Source of the DNA: Cellulophaga sp. Hel_I_12
Lineage (GTDB): Bacteria > Bacteroidota > Bacteroidia > Flavobacteriales > Flavobacteriaceae
NCBI RefSeq assembly: GCF_000799565.1
Contig: NZ_JUHB01000001.1
Location: forward strand, 1,863,501-1,927,500
Direction: 5' to 3'
Length of the DNA stretch: 64,000 nt
Made by a program: the position numbers and the translations under genes. Shown piece after piece: positions 9,413 through 18,693 of this stretch (its first letter is position 1; each line of letters starts with the position of its first letter). The notes beneath the pieces were generated by a model. It made no database searches. It worked only from the letters and a program-made list of their open reading frames with translations, and was not told where the DNA came from.

Positions 9413-10189
9413 ATGAAAAAACCTTTGATTTTAGTCACTAATGATGATGGCATAACAGCACCCGGCTTAAGAGCTTTAATAAGCTATATGAAGGAAATTG
9501 GAGATGTTGTTGTTGTGGCTCCAGACAGTCCGCAATCGGGGATGGGTCATGCCATTACTATTGATAGTACGCTATATTCAAAAAAGGTAGTCATCGACTC
9601 AGAGGATACAAAAACTCAGGAATATAGTTGTAGTGGCACACCTGCTGACTGTGTAAAATTGGCTTTACAAGAATTATTAGATAGAAAACCTGACTTATGC
9701 GTAAGTGGCATTAATCATGGTTCAAACTCATCGATAAATGTAATTTATTCTGGAACTATGAGTGCAGCCATTGAAGCAGGCATTGAAGGTATTCCGGCCA
9801 TTGGTTTTTCTTTATGCGATTATTCTTGGAATGCAGATTTTAGTCATGCAAAAAACGATATACAAAAGATAGTGCGAGAGGCTTTAAAAAACAGCATCCC
9901 TTCAGGAGTGGTTTTAAATGTAAATATTCCTAAATTAAATAAGGAAGATTTAAAAGGTATTAAAATTTGCAGGCAAGCTAGAGCCAATTGGAAAGAAAAA
10001 TTTGACAAAAGGCAAAGTCCCACTGGAAAAGACTATTACTGGCTTACTGGCGAATTTGAACTACTCGACAAAGGAGAAGATACTGACGAATGGGCCTTGT
10101 CTCAGGGCTATATTTCAGTAGTACCCACGCAATTTGATTTAACAGCACATCATGCCATACAATTAGTAAATAACTGGAATTTAAACTAA
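9413..10189 (+). CDS. surE: 5'-nucleotidase SurE
   Basis: SurE removes phosphate from nucleoside monophosphates and is linked to stationary-phase survival. The chosen ATG gives 258 aa starting MKKPLILVTNDDGI, so the metal-binding Asp pair TNDDG sits at residues 9-13 as in the family. An in-frame TTG at 9377 would add twelve unlikely residues. Other SurE motifs are seen: APDSPQSGMGHAIT, the GTPADCVK stretch, and SGINHGSN. The next gene begins directly after the stop codon, and lpxB follows, so the three may share a transcript. Confidence 0.95.
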   Translation: MKKPLILVTNDDGITAPGLRALISYMKEIGDVVVVAPDSPQSGMGHAITIDSTLYSKKVVIDSEDTKTQEYSCSGTPADCVKLALQELLDRKPDLCVSGINHGSNSSINVIYSGTMSAAIEAGIEGIPAIGFSLCDYSWNADFSHAKNDIQKIVREALKNSIPSGVVLNVNIPKLNKEDLKGIKICRQARANWKEKFDKRQSPTGKDYYWLTGEFELLDKGEDTDEWALSQGYISVVPTQFDLTAHHAIQLVNNWNLN

Positions 10190-10474
10190 ATGAAAACAAA
10201 AAAAGAAATAGGTATTGGGTTTATGGTAGGCCTTATTGCTAATACTATAGGCACTTTGCTATACATCGTTATTTTTTCTGATTTGAGTATTACTGAAACT
10301 TATAAAGCTGCCGTGGCAGAAGGACATATAGGCAGTTTATTAGCCTTGGGTGCCGTTCTTAATCTAGGCGCATTTTTTTTATTTTTAAAAATAAAAAGAG
10401 ATGCTCGGGCAAAGGGTGTTTTAATTGCAACACTTTTAACTGCCTTATTGATTATGTATTATAAGGTGTTTTAA
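10190..10474 (+). CDS. Small membrane protein of unknown function downstream of surE
   Basis: This 94-aa protein has three predicted membrane segments (about residues 8-30, 45-65 and 74-92) and a basic loop KIKRDARAKG before the last one. It starts directly after the surE stop with no gap, implying translational coupling. I do not recognise a named family. Its place between surE and lpxB suggests an envelope role, but that is inference from neighbours only. Confidence 0.75.
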   Translation: MKTKKEIGIGFMVGLIANTIGTLLYIVIFSDLSITETYKAAVAEGHIGSLLALGAVLNLGAFFLFLKIKRDARAKGVLIATLLTALLIMYYKVF

Positions 10475-10532
10475 AAAAAGTTGTTCGTCTTTTCAATTAT
10501 TAATTATTCCTTTTTAATTTTTAATTATACAA

Positions 10533-11651
10533 ATGAAATATTACGTAATTGCAGGAGAAGCCTCAGGAGATCTTCATGGAGCCAACCTTATAAAAGAATT
10601 AAAAGCAGTGGATCCTCAAGCATCGATACGCTGCTGGGGAGGTGATTTAATGCAAGCTGCTGGTGGGCATTTAGTAAAACATTATAAAGAACTCGCTTTT
10701 ATGGGTTTTTTAGAAGTGTTCACTAATATCGCTACTATTTTTAAAAATATTTCATTTTGTAAAGAAGATATTCATGAGTTTCAACCTGATGTTCTTATTT
10801 TTATTGACTATTCCGGTTTTAATCTTCGCATTGCAAAATGGGCGAAAAAGGAAGGATTTAAAACCAGCTATTATATTGCTCCACAAATCTGGGCATCAAG
10901 AGAAGGTAGAATAGAAAAAATAAAAAGTACCATCGATAACATGTATGTTACGCTGCCTTTTGAGAAAGAATTCTATGAAAAAAAACATCAGTATAAAGTG
11001 CATTTTGTTGGGCATCCTTTAATCGATGCCGTAGAAAACTATCCTAAAATAGACAGCCTAAGCTTTAAAAAAGAATATGATTTAAGCCTGAATAAACCCA
11101 TTATTGCCTTACTACCCGGAAGTCGAAAGCAAGAAGTATCTAAAATGTTACTCGTGATGCTTTCTGTAGCTCAGGATTTTCCCGATTATCAGTTTGTCAT
11201 TGCCGGAGCACCAAGCTTAGATGAAGAGTTTTATACCCCCTTTTTAAAAAACACAAACATTGGGTTAATCTTCAATAAAACCTATGAAATTCTACAAGTT
11301 GCGCATGCAGCCTTAGTAACGAGTGGCACCGCTACATTAGAAACTGCACTTTTTAAAGTGCCTCAAGTGGTTTGTTACAAAGGCAGTTGGATATCGTACC
11401 AAATTGCAAAGCGAATTATTACCTTGAAATATATTTCATTAGTCAATTTGATTATGGATAGAGAGCTGGTCAAAGAACTAATTCAAGAGAATTTAACTAC
11501 CCATAATTTAAAAACCGAGCTAAGCCATATTTTAGATCCTTCCAAAAGAAAAACACTGTTAGAAAACTACGACTTATTAGAAGAAAAATTAGGAGGTTCC
11601 GGCGCCAGTAAAAATACAGCTCAACTTATTTATCAACAATTAAAAGCATAA
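10533..11651 (+). CDS. lpxB: Lipid-A-disaccharide synthase LpxB
   Basis: LpxB (GT19) joins UDP-2,3-diacylglucosamine and lipid X to make the lipid A disaccharide at the inner membrane. The 372 aa product opens with the signature YVIAGEASGDLHGANLI and contains QIWASREGRI, LLPGSRKQEV and VTSGTATLETAL, all typical of the family. Length is normal (about 370-380 aa). It lies 58 bp after the small membrane protein gene. The window shows no other lpx gene; in flavobacteria surE and lpxB are commonly adjacent. Confidence 0.96.
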   Translation: MKYYVIAGEASGDLHGANLIKELKAVDPQASIRCWGGDLMQAAGGHLVKHYKELAFMGFLEVFTNIATIFKNISFCKEDIHEFQPDVLIFIDYSGFNLRIAKWAKKEGFKTSYYIAPQIWASREGRIEKIKSTIDNMYVTLPFEKEFYEKKHQYKVHFVGHPLIDAVENYPKIDSLSFKKEYDLSLNKPIIALLPGSRKQEVSKMLLVMLSVAQDFPDYQFVIAGAPSLDEEFYTPFLKNTNIGLIFNKTYEILQVAHAALVTSGTATLETALFKVPQVVCYKGSWISYQIAKRIITLKYISLVNLIMDRELVKELIQENLTTHNLKTELSHILDPSKRKTLLENYDLLEEKLGGSGASKNTAQLIYQQLKA

Positions 11652-11830
11652 ACTGAACGTTTTTTACCTTAAAAAATAGGCAGGGCCAACAGTTAGCATA
11701 AAAATAGCTAAACAACATTATTTTAAAAAGAAAGGATGAATTAGGAAAGCTATACTGTCTATTTTTAATTTTATTGGTTCTTTCCTTATTAAATATATTT
11801 TCACGCAAGCCACCATTCAAATAAATTTTC

Positions 11831-11838
11831 TACTTTTG
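11831..11838 (+). promoter_or_regulatory. -7 box TACTTTTG upstream of the NlpC/P60 lipoprotein gene
   Basis: TACTTTTG matches TAnnTTTG exactly, 28 bp before the start codon. No TTG is found at the expected -33 spacing. The rest of the 215-bp gap after lpxB holds nothing else I can support. Confidence 0.5.
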
Positions 11839-11866
11839 GTATGAAATCAGCCCTAAATCAGTATTA

Positions 11867-12439
11867 ATGCATCGGAAGTTTTTATATATTTTATCTACTT
11901 TTTTGATTTCAAGCTGTGGTGTTGCCAAGAAAAAAACTACCTACGGCACAACGAATACTAAAAAAATTACAGTTGGCGGTTCTCCTTCTTCCACGAACAC
12001 AACAGCTCCTGCTGAAGTTGTTATCGCTAACACTGAAGGTCCGCGCTATGTACTTAATAGAGCAGAAGACATTATAGATTCTGCCCTTGAATTCTCAGGT
12101 ACTCGTTACAAATTAGGAGGCACTACGAGCAAAGGCATGGATTGCTCAGGACTTTTATTTGTTGCTTTTAGCAATCATGATATACATTTACCGCGAACCT
12201 CCTATAGCATGGCCGAAGAAGGCAAAGAAATTCGCTTAAAAGAAGTAACGAAAGGAGATTTAGTATTTTTTAAAACCAGTAGAAAAGCAAAAAAAATAAA
12301 TCATGTAGGCTTAGTTGTGGCTATAGACGATGGTGAGATTAAATTTATACACTCTACAACCTCAAGAGGCGTTATTGTATCTTCATTAAAAGAAGGGTAT
12401 TGGAATTCTGCCTTTATAAAAGCCACTAGAATTTTGTAA
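11867..12439 (+). CDS. NlpC/P60 family peptidoglycan hydrolase lipoprotein
   Basis: This is a predicted gamma-D-glutamyl-diamino acid endopeptidase acting on wall peptides. The 190 aa precursor has a signal sequence ending in a lipobox (LISSC, Cys17). A Thr/Ser/Lys-rich linker follows, and then one NlpC/P60 domain (about residues 63-188). The catalytic Cys is in MDCSGLLFVAF, with His in INHVGLVVAI and the polar partner in FIHSTTSRGV. Similar small lipoproteins (Spr/MepS-like) open cross-links to allow wall growth. comEC starts 13 bp downstream, so both probably share the promoter at 11831. Confidence 0.92.
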   Translation: MHRKFLYILSTFLISSCGVAKKKTTYGTTNTKKITVGGSPSSTNTTAPAEVVIANTEGPRYVLNRAEDIIDSALEFSGTRYKLGGTTSKGMDCSGLLFVAFSNHDIHLPRTSYSMAEEGKEIRLKEVTKGDLVFFKTSRKAKKINHVGLVVAIDDGEIKFIHSTTSRGVIVSSLKEGYWNSAFIKATRIL

Positions 12440-12452
12440 AAAAATATAGCGT

Positions 12453-14486
12453 ATGCAGTTATTAAAATTTGTGCCAATAAAATTGACACTTTTTTTAGTG
12501 GCAGGAATTTTAACAGGATACTATTTTAACTTTTCTATTCTATTTCCCTTCATAAGCGTACTACTTTTAATAATCATTCTAGGCTTTCTATTTAAAATTA
12601 AGAAAAGAACCTCTTCCGCCCTTTTCGGAGTGATCGCTTTACTAAGCACTTTCTGTATTGGTTTGTTCGCCGTAAGTATGGCCAACCCAAAAAATTATAA
12701 AACCCATTATTCTAATTTTAACGGCAATGAAGTACAGGCTATTCAACTCAAGATCGTTGAAGTTCTGAAGCCCAATAGCTTTTCTGCCAGATATATTGCC
12801 GAAACTCAAGCCATAGGAAAACAAGTTGCTTCAGGAAAATTACTTTTAAGCATTGCAAAAGATAGTACTAAAGCAGTATTGCAAATTGATGAGGAAATCC
12901 TTGTTTATAACAGCATTAAAGCAGTTAATTCTCCCTTAAATCCACATCAATTTAATTATAAGAAATATTTAAAAGATTTAGGAATTCTAGGACAACTACA
13001 CGTTAAAGAAGCTGATTATATCAAAAAAACAAATCCTTCTAAAACTGTATATGGCCTTGCAGCCCATATCAGGGAACGTATTATTAGGTCTTTAAAAACT
13101 GAAAACTTTGGCACCGAAGAATTAGCTATTATTCAAGCTTTATTGCTAGGGCAAAGAAATGATATTTCCGAAGATACCTATGATGCTTATAAAGACGCTG
13201 GTGCCGTTCATATTCTTGCTGTTTCTGGTTTGCACGTGGGTATTCTGCTACTTATTTTGCAATTTTTACTACAACCGGTAAAAAGCTTAGCCTTTGGGCA
13301 GAACATAAAATTAGTTTTGGTTGTCGTATTCCTTTGGGCCTTTGCCTTTATTGCCGGATTGTCGGCTAGTGTAGTTCGAGCTGTTACAATGTTTTCGTTC
13401 CTGGCCTATGCACTCTATTTAAACAGGCCGTCAAATAAATTTAATATTCTAGCCTTGTCGCTTTTCTTTATTTTACTTATAAAACCAATGTATCTATTTC
13501 AGGTAGGTTTTCAAATGAGTTATGCAGCCGTGTTTGCTATTTTATGGATATACCCAAGGCTTCAGCGTTTTTGGTTTCCAAAGCAATTTTTAATTCGAAA
13601 AATCTGGCAATTAATGAGTGTAAGCATCGCTGCACAATTAGGCGTTTTACCGATTAGCTTATTTTATTTCCACCAATTTCCTAGTTTATTCTTTATCTCT
13701 AATGTAGTGATTGTTCCCTGTTTGGGAATAATTTTAAGTGGTGGTCTTCTGGTTATTATTTTATCGGTACTACAAATTTTACCAGATTTCGTCACCTACT
13801 TATACAACGAAATAATACAAACAATGAATGCCATTGTATATTGGGTAGCCCAGCAAGAATCGTTTGTTTTTAAAACAATATCTTTTGACGGTATACAATT
13901 AGTTCTTACCTATATTTTGATATTTTTACTAGTTACTTACTTTAACAAACCCGCGTTTAAAAAGATGATGTTTTTTTTAGGAAGTATTATTGCACTTCAA
14001 ACTTGGTCTTTTATTCAGGTATATACCACCCATAAAAAGGAGCATCTTATGGTACTACATCAAACAAAATACACAGGAATCTTAGCTCAAAATGGAGCAG
14101 CACTAAAACTTTGGACTAATCATCCTAAAAATTTTGAGACTATCATTCAGAACTATAGTTTGAACGAACGAATAGTAAACTTTTCGGTAGATTCTTTACA
14201 AAACAATTATCAGTTCAAGACCAGAAGTTTGTACCTATTCGACAGTTTGGCTATTTTTCCTCCAAAAGACTTTTCTTACGATATCGTAGTACTCACACAA
14301 TCTCCAAATATTAATTTAGACCGTTTAATTGAAGCTTTAAAGCCTACCCTAATCATTGCCGACGGTAGTAATTATAAGAGTGATGTGGTACGTTGGCAAG
14401 CCACTTGTGCAAAAACAAAACTCCCTTTTCACTATACGGGTGACAAGGGAGCTTATGATGTATCCCTTTCAGAAAGGAAACATTGA
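12453..14486 (+). CDS. comEC: ComEC/Rec2-family DNA transport membrane protein
   Basis: ComEC forms the inner-membrane channel for single-stranded DNA in natural transformation. The 677 aa product has an N-terminal DUF4131 region with three membrane segments and an OB-like domain (about residues 1-200). The Competence domain follows with the hallmark DAGAVHILAVSGLHVGIL (about 245-265) and several more membrane helices. The last ~150 residues occupy the place of the usual metallo-beta-lactamase domain but carry no HxHxDH motif. Only the closing FHYTGDKGAYDV recalls that domain, so nuclease activity is not expected from this chain. This short form is common in Bacteroidota. No other com gene is in the window. 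Confidence 0.92.
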   Translation: MQLLKFVPIKLTLFLVAGILTGYYFNFSILFPFISVLLLIIILGFLFKIKKRTSSALFGVIALLSTFCIGLFAVSMANPKNYKTHYSNFNGNEVQAIQLKIVEVLKPNSFSARYIAETQAIGKQVASGKLLLSIAKDSTKAVLQIDEEILVYNSIKAVNSPLNPHQFNYKKYLKDLGILGQLHVKEADYIKKTNPSKTVYGLAAHIRERIIRSLKTENFGTEELAIIQALLLGQRNDISEDTYDAYKDAGAVHILAVSGLHVGILLLILQFLLQPVKSLAFGQNIKLVLVVVFLWAFAFIAGLSASVVRAVTMFSFLAYALYLNRPSNKFNILALSLFFILLIKPMYLFQVGFQMSYAAVFAILWIYPRLQRFWFPKQFLIRKIWQLMSVSIAAQLGVLPISLFYFHQFPSLFFISNVVIVPCLGIILSGGLLVIILSVLQILPDFVTYLYNEIIQTMNAIVYWVAQQESFVFKTISFDGIQLVLTYILIFLLVTYFNKPAFKKMMFFLGSIIALQTWSFIQVYTTHKKEHLMVLHQTKYTGILAQNGAALKLWTNHPKNFETIIQNYSLNERIVNFSVDSLQNNYQFKTRSLYLFDSLAIFPPKDFSYDIVVLTQSPNINLDRLIEALKPTLIIADGSNYKSDVVRWQATCAKTKLPFHYTGDKGAYDVSLSERKH

Positions 14487-14563
14487 AAAAGTAGTTTCTA
14501 GCTCTTTACAGGCGCTCTAGTATTATACCAAAGTGAGCGTTAAATAAAAATGCTTAAAATATT

Positions 14564-16096
14564 CTAATGAACTTTACCCATTAATTTTTTAATAAATGGA
14601 GACGCTATTAAAACGATGATTGCAGCACCTATAGCGTACTTCGCAATTAATCCAAAACCATCGGTGTAAACCGTCAGTGTATCCAAACCTCCAATATTTT
14701 TATCATCACTTTCAATCGCTAGCTGCTTACTTATAAACCCTACGATTTGAAATGCAAAAGCAGACGATAAAAACCAAATACCCATCATAAATGCCACGAT
14801 ACGCTTTGGCGATAAATCAGTTATTTTAGACAATCCTACTGGAGACATGAACAATTCTCCAACCGATATTAAAAAATACATAATTAACAAGTAAGAAAAT
14901 GGCACCATCCCATCTGCATCGGCACTACCACCGCTAAGAGATAGTATTAGGAAGCTTATTCCCGCGAAGGCTAAACCTAGTGCAAATTTGTAGGGTGTTC
15001 TTGGATCCAGCTTCTTCTTTTTCAAGTAGGTAAAAAGCATCGAAATCGGAATCGATAAAATAATGATATACATTGAGTTTAAAGCGTTGGTTTGTGATGC
15101 ATCAATAAAGGACAAATTCACATTTCGCTCCGCAAATAAAGTAATAACACTACCTGAAAGTTCATGAAAACCCCAAAATATGGTCATAAAGAAGGATATC
15201 AAGATAGCCACAATCAATTTTTTACGTTCATCCACATTGGCTTCAATCAAAATTTTGGTTAAAAATAAGGCAATAGCTGCCGCGATGCCATAAAATATAA
15301 GATTTACAATATTTTCGCCCTCCAAAAAAGACCCTTCTTCTCCTAAAGACTTATAGGCTGATAATAAAAAAGCAATTATCGGAACTGACAATACTGCCAA
15401 AACCGGAATCATAATTCCTTGCCGTACTCCTGCTATTTTCTTGTCTAAAATCATTTCTGTTGGTGGCAGCCCTTTATCGCCAAAAACGTTCTTCTTTATA
15501 CCGCTCCAAAAAGCTATAAGGCCTAATAACATGCCTATTCCCGCTAATCCAAAACCATAATGCCAACCATAGGTTTTCCCTAACCAACCACAAAGTAAAG
15601 GAGCTACAAAGCCCCCAATATTAATTCCCATATAAAAAATCACAAATCCAGAATCTTTTCTGATGTCGCCATCTTTATATAAAGACCCTACAAAAGTGGA
15701 AATATTAGGCTTAAAAAAACCATTACCCACAACAATTAGTGCTAAGGCTGTAAAGAATGCGTAATTGTTTTCTATGGCCAACACAAAGTGCCCAAATGCC
15801 ATTAAAATACCACCTAAAAATATAGAATTTCTCAATCCTAAAATCTTATCTGATATTCTACCCCCAATAACGGTGGAAGCGTATACCAAAGAACCATAAG
15901 ATGCGTAGACCGCCGCTGCTGCAAAATCTCTTGTCGTTAATGCCTCAAAGACTACATTCACCATGTAAAGCGTTAATAAGGCCCGCATTCCGTAAAAACT
16001 AAAACGCTCCCATAATTCTGCAAAGAAGAGGTAAAATAATCCTTTTGGGTGCCCGAAAAGCTCTTGCTCTTCCATTGGTTTCAATGTATTTTCCAT
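14564..16096 (-). CDS. Proton-dependent oligopeptide transporter (POT/PTR2 family)
   Basis: This is a major facilitator protein importing di- and tripeptides with protons. The 510 aa product has the POT signatures FFAELWERFSFYGMRALLTL (E-x-x-E-R-F-x-Y-type motif) in helix 1 and GFVIFYMGINIGGFVAPLLCG (PTR2 motif) in the helix 5 region, with about 12-14 membrane segments. It lies 30 bp downstream of the dipeptidyl peptidase IV gene on the same strand. Together they form a hydrolyse-and-import unit: the peptidase releases X-Pro or X-Ala dipeptides and this carrier takes them up. The start ATG at 16096 gives the short cytoplasmic N-terminus typical of bacterial members. Confidence 0.95.
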   Translation of the reverse strand: MENTLKPMEEQELFGHPKGLFYLFFAELWERFSFYGMRALLTLYMVNVVFEALTTRDFAAAAVYASYGSLVYASTVIGGRISDKILGLRNSIFLGGILMAFGHFVLAIENNYAFFTALALIVVGNGFFKPNISTFVGSLYKDGDIRKDSGFVIFYMGINIGGFVAPLLCGWLGKTYGWHYGFGLAGIGMLLGLIAFWSGIKKNVFGDKGLPPTEMILDKKIAGVRQGIMIPVLAVLSVPIIAFLLSAYKSLGEEGSFLEGENIVNLIFYGIAAAIALFLTKILIEANVDERKKLIVAILISFFMTIFWGFHELSGSVITLFAERNVNLSFIDASQTNALNSMYIIILSIPISMLFTYLKKKKLDPRTPYKFALGLAFAGISFLILSLSGGSADADGMVPFSYLLIMYFLISVGELFMSPVGLSKITDLSPKRIVAFMMGIWFLSSAFAFQIVGFISKQLAIESDDKNIGGLDTLTVYTDGFGLIAKYAIGAAIIVLIASPFIKKLMGKVH

Positions 16097-16126
16097 ACTA
16101 TTTAATTGGTTTTAAATGGGTTTTAG

Positions 16127-18292
16127 TTATAGGTTTTCTTTAATAAAATTGGTCATTTTGTTATACAAATGAAGTCTTGTATTGCCCCCGTAAATTCCAT
16201 GATTTTTATCAGGATACATAGCCCAATCGAACTCTTTGTTGGCTTGCACCAAAGCTTCGATCATGCGCATGGTATTTTGAACGTGCACATTATCATCGCC
16301 AGTACCATGTACTAGTAAATAGGCTCCTTTTAGCTTATCCGCATAATTAAATGGAGAATTTTCATCGTACCCACTTGCATTTTCTTGAGGGGTTTGCATA
16401 TAACGTTCTGTATAAATACTGTCGTAAAAACGCCATGAAGTTACTGGGGCTACCGCAATAGCCATTTCAAAGGTGTCATTGCCTTTTAAAATACAATTGG
16501 TGCTCATGAAGCCACCATAGCTCCAACCCCAAATACCAGTTCTGTTAGCGTCAATATAAGGCAATTCACTTAATTTTTGAGCAGCACTGATTTGATCTTC
16601 AACTTCAAACTTCCCTAATTCTTTCTGCGTTATTTTTTTAAAATCGCGCCCTTTATATCCAGTTCCTCGACCATCTACACAGACTATTATATAGCCTTCC
16701 GACGCAAGTAATTGGTACCAGTAATCGTTTGATCCCATCCAAGTATTTGAAACCGATTGTGAACCTGGTCCGCTATATTGAAACATAAATAAGGGGTATT
16801 CTTTAGTGGCATCAAAATTTGCTGGTTTGATCATCCACATATTTAAGTCGTTATCATTTACCGAGATGGTTGAAAATTCTTTAGGACTTATTTGATAGTC
16901 TTCTAATTTTTTTACTAAAGCCTTATTATCTAAAATGTCTTTTACTTTTTTACCTGTTAATGCCTTGTGCAAGGTATATTCTGGTGGAGTGGTGGCACTA
17001 GAAAAAGTATTGATGAAATAGGTGAAATCTGCACTAAAATCGGCTCTATTTTGGCCCTCCTTGCTGCTTAACCGCCTTTTATTTTTGCCGTTGGTACCAA
17101 TACTATACACATCGCGATTTATGCTGCCATTTTCAGTGCCTTGATAGTATACTTTATTTTGCTTTTGGTCGTATCCATAATAATTAGTCACTTCCCAGTT
17201 ACCTTTAGTAATCTGCTGTATTAACTTCCCATCTTGACGGTATAGGTAAATATGATTGTAGCCGTCATTTTCGCTCGTCCAAATAAAACTATCATCTTTT
17301 AAGAATGTTAAATTATCCGTTATATCAACATAGGCTTTATCTTTTTCCTCTAATAACACGGAAACGGTATTATCATTAGCGTTTACCGCATACATTTTTA
17401 AATGATCTTGATGCCTGTTTAAGGTTTGAACGCTTAGCATATTGTTATCGTTCATCCATTTAATCCGTGGAATATAGTAGGCATTGTCAACATTTACATC
17501 AGAAATTTTACCTGAATCAACATCGAGCATGTGCAAGGTCACTAGGGCATTATCTTCTCCGGCTTTTGGATATTTAAAAACCGTTTGTGTTTGGTATAAA
17601 TCGGTGCCATAAACATCCATAGAAAACTCAGGTACCTTGGTTTCATCAAATCGTATAAAGGCAATTTTACTGCCATCTGCATTCCAATCGAAGGCCCTCA
17701 CAATGCCAAATTCTTCTTCATAGACCCAATCGGTTACCCCATTGATAATTTTGTTTTTAATGCCATCAGTGGTTACCTGCATTGTTTTTTGAGTAGCAAT
17801 GGTAAAAATATAAAGGTTATTTTCGAAAACATAAGCAACCTTACTGTTATCTGGCGACAGCGTTGGTTCTTGAATTTTAGTATCCGAAATTTTTATAGTT
17901 GATTTTGTCTTGACATCGTAGATATAATAAATGGCAAGCGAAGACCTTCTAAAAATAGCCTCTCTTTCAGTTACCAATAATACCTTGCTTTCATCAGCAC
18001 TAAACACATAGGATGAAAAATTAGGTATCCCTGGTAAATTTCCAGAATCAACCACAGTGCCTACTTTGTTTAAGGTTTCATAATCATAAATATCAATACT
18101 AGAAGTTCGGGTATTTCTATCAAAATTTAAAACAGTGTATTGCGTTCCGTTATTCAGTGAACGCAAGGCATCTAAGCCTTCAGTTCTAAACGTGCCATTC
18201 CATATTTCTTCGAGGGACACTGGTTTATTCTGGGCCTGAGCACTTAGGCTAATAGCAATTACAATAAGGAAAAAGGATAGAATTTTTTTCAT
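16127..18292 (-). CDS. Dipeptidyl peptidase IV (S9B)
   Basis: This secreted serine exopeptidase removes N-terminal X-Pro or X-Ala dipeptides. The 721 aa precursor starts with a signal peptide (cleavage near SAQAQ, residues 17-21). The N-terminal eight-bladed propeller domain (to about residue 480) contains the EE motif region VYEEEFG, whose glutamates bind the substrate amino group. The alpha/beta hydrolase domain has the nucleophile in GWSYGGF (Ser591), Asp in GTGDDNVH (Asp666 or Asp667) and His in KNHGIYG (His698). It is the first gene of an operon with the peptide transporter. No Por-type sorting tail is visible. Confidence 0.95.
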   Translation of the reverse strand: MKKILSFFLIVIAISLSAQAQNKPVSLEEIWNGTFRTEGLDALRSLNNGTQYTVLNFDRNTRTSSIDIYDYETLNKVGTVVDSGNLPGIPNFSSYVFSADESKVLLVTEREAIFRRSSLAIYYIYDVKTKSTIKISDTKIQEPTLSPDNSKVAYVFENNLYIFTIATQKTMQVTTDGIKNKIINGVTDWVYEEEFGIVRAFDWNADGSKIAFIRFDETKVPEFSMDVYGTDLYQTQTVFKYPKAGEDNALVTLHMLDVDSGKISDVNVDNAYYIPRIKWMNDNNMLSVQTLNRHQDHLKMYAVNANDNTVSVLLEEKDKAYVDITDNLTFLKDDSFIWTSENDGYNHIYLYRQDGKLIQQITKGNWEVTNYYGYDQKQNKVYYQGTENGSINRDVYSIGTNGKNKRRLSSKEGQNRADFSADFTYFINTFSSATTPPEYTLHKALTGKKVKDILDNKALVKKLEDYQISPKEFSTISVNDNDLNMWMIKPANFDATKEYPLFMFQYSGPGSQSVSNTWMGSNDYWYQLLASEGYIIVCVDGRGTGYKGRDFKKITQKELGKFEVEDQISAAQKLSELPYIDANRTGIWGWSYGGFMSTNCILKGNDTFEMAIAVAPVTSWRFYDSIYTERYMQTPQENASGYDENSPFNYADKLKGAYLLVHGTGDDNVHVQNTMRMIEALVQANKEFDWAMYPDKNHGIYGGNTRLHLYNKMTNFIKENL

Positions 18293-18693
18293 GTTATTCG
18301 ATAAGGTTTACAAGAAAAAGAAGTCAATTTAGAAATATGCTGGAGACTAATTTTACGAGTGAGACTAAAAAAAAAGTTTTTATTTATAATTTGAGATAAA
18401 AATAAACTTTTATAAAGAAAAACACACCAATTCATGCATAAGATTATTTCACAGCTTAGGCTTGATGGTTGCGCGCTAGCTAGAGCCCTAAAAAGAGCCT
18501 TAAAAGGGAACCTAAAAAAAATGTCTTACAGTTCTTAGCTCATGCAACACTAAAATTTATGTCTTTTGGCACTGTATAGCAGCAGGGCTGGTTTTCAAAT
18601 GAGTGGCAGTAAAGCCAAAAATTTAAAAGTTTTGCTTACAAACAAAAAATTTATACGAGTTCAGTATCTTTGACACTTGAAATAAAACAATAT
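18293..18693. other. 401-bp divergent intergenic region (dipeptidyl peptidase IV / mvaA)
   Basis: This AT-rich stretch separates the divergent peptidase and mvaA genes. On the plus strand it holds the mvaA -7 box at 18665. I see no small ORF with a convincing start, no repeat and no terminator. A TAnnTTTG box for the peptidase operon could not be found on the minus strand. Confidence 0.5.
18665..18672 (+). promoter_or_regulatory. -7 box TATCTTTG of the mvaA promoter
   Basis: This is an exact TAnnTTTG match 21 bp before the mvaA ATG. No TTG lies 17-23 bp upstream. Confidence 0.5.

Noticed and set aside
11626..11820. 64-codon minus-strand ORF after lpxB
   Set aside because: It begins in AT-rich intergenic DNA, has a low-complexity product and no family resemblance.
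18470..18530. Possible small RNA or repeat in the mvaA upstream region (GCTAGC and AGCC-rich stretch)
   Set aside because: No stable stem with terminator, no promoter at fitting distance and no second copy seen.
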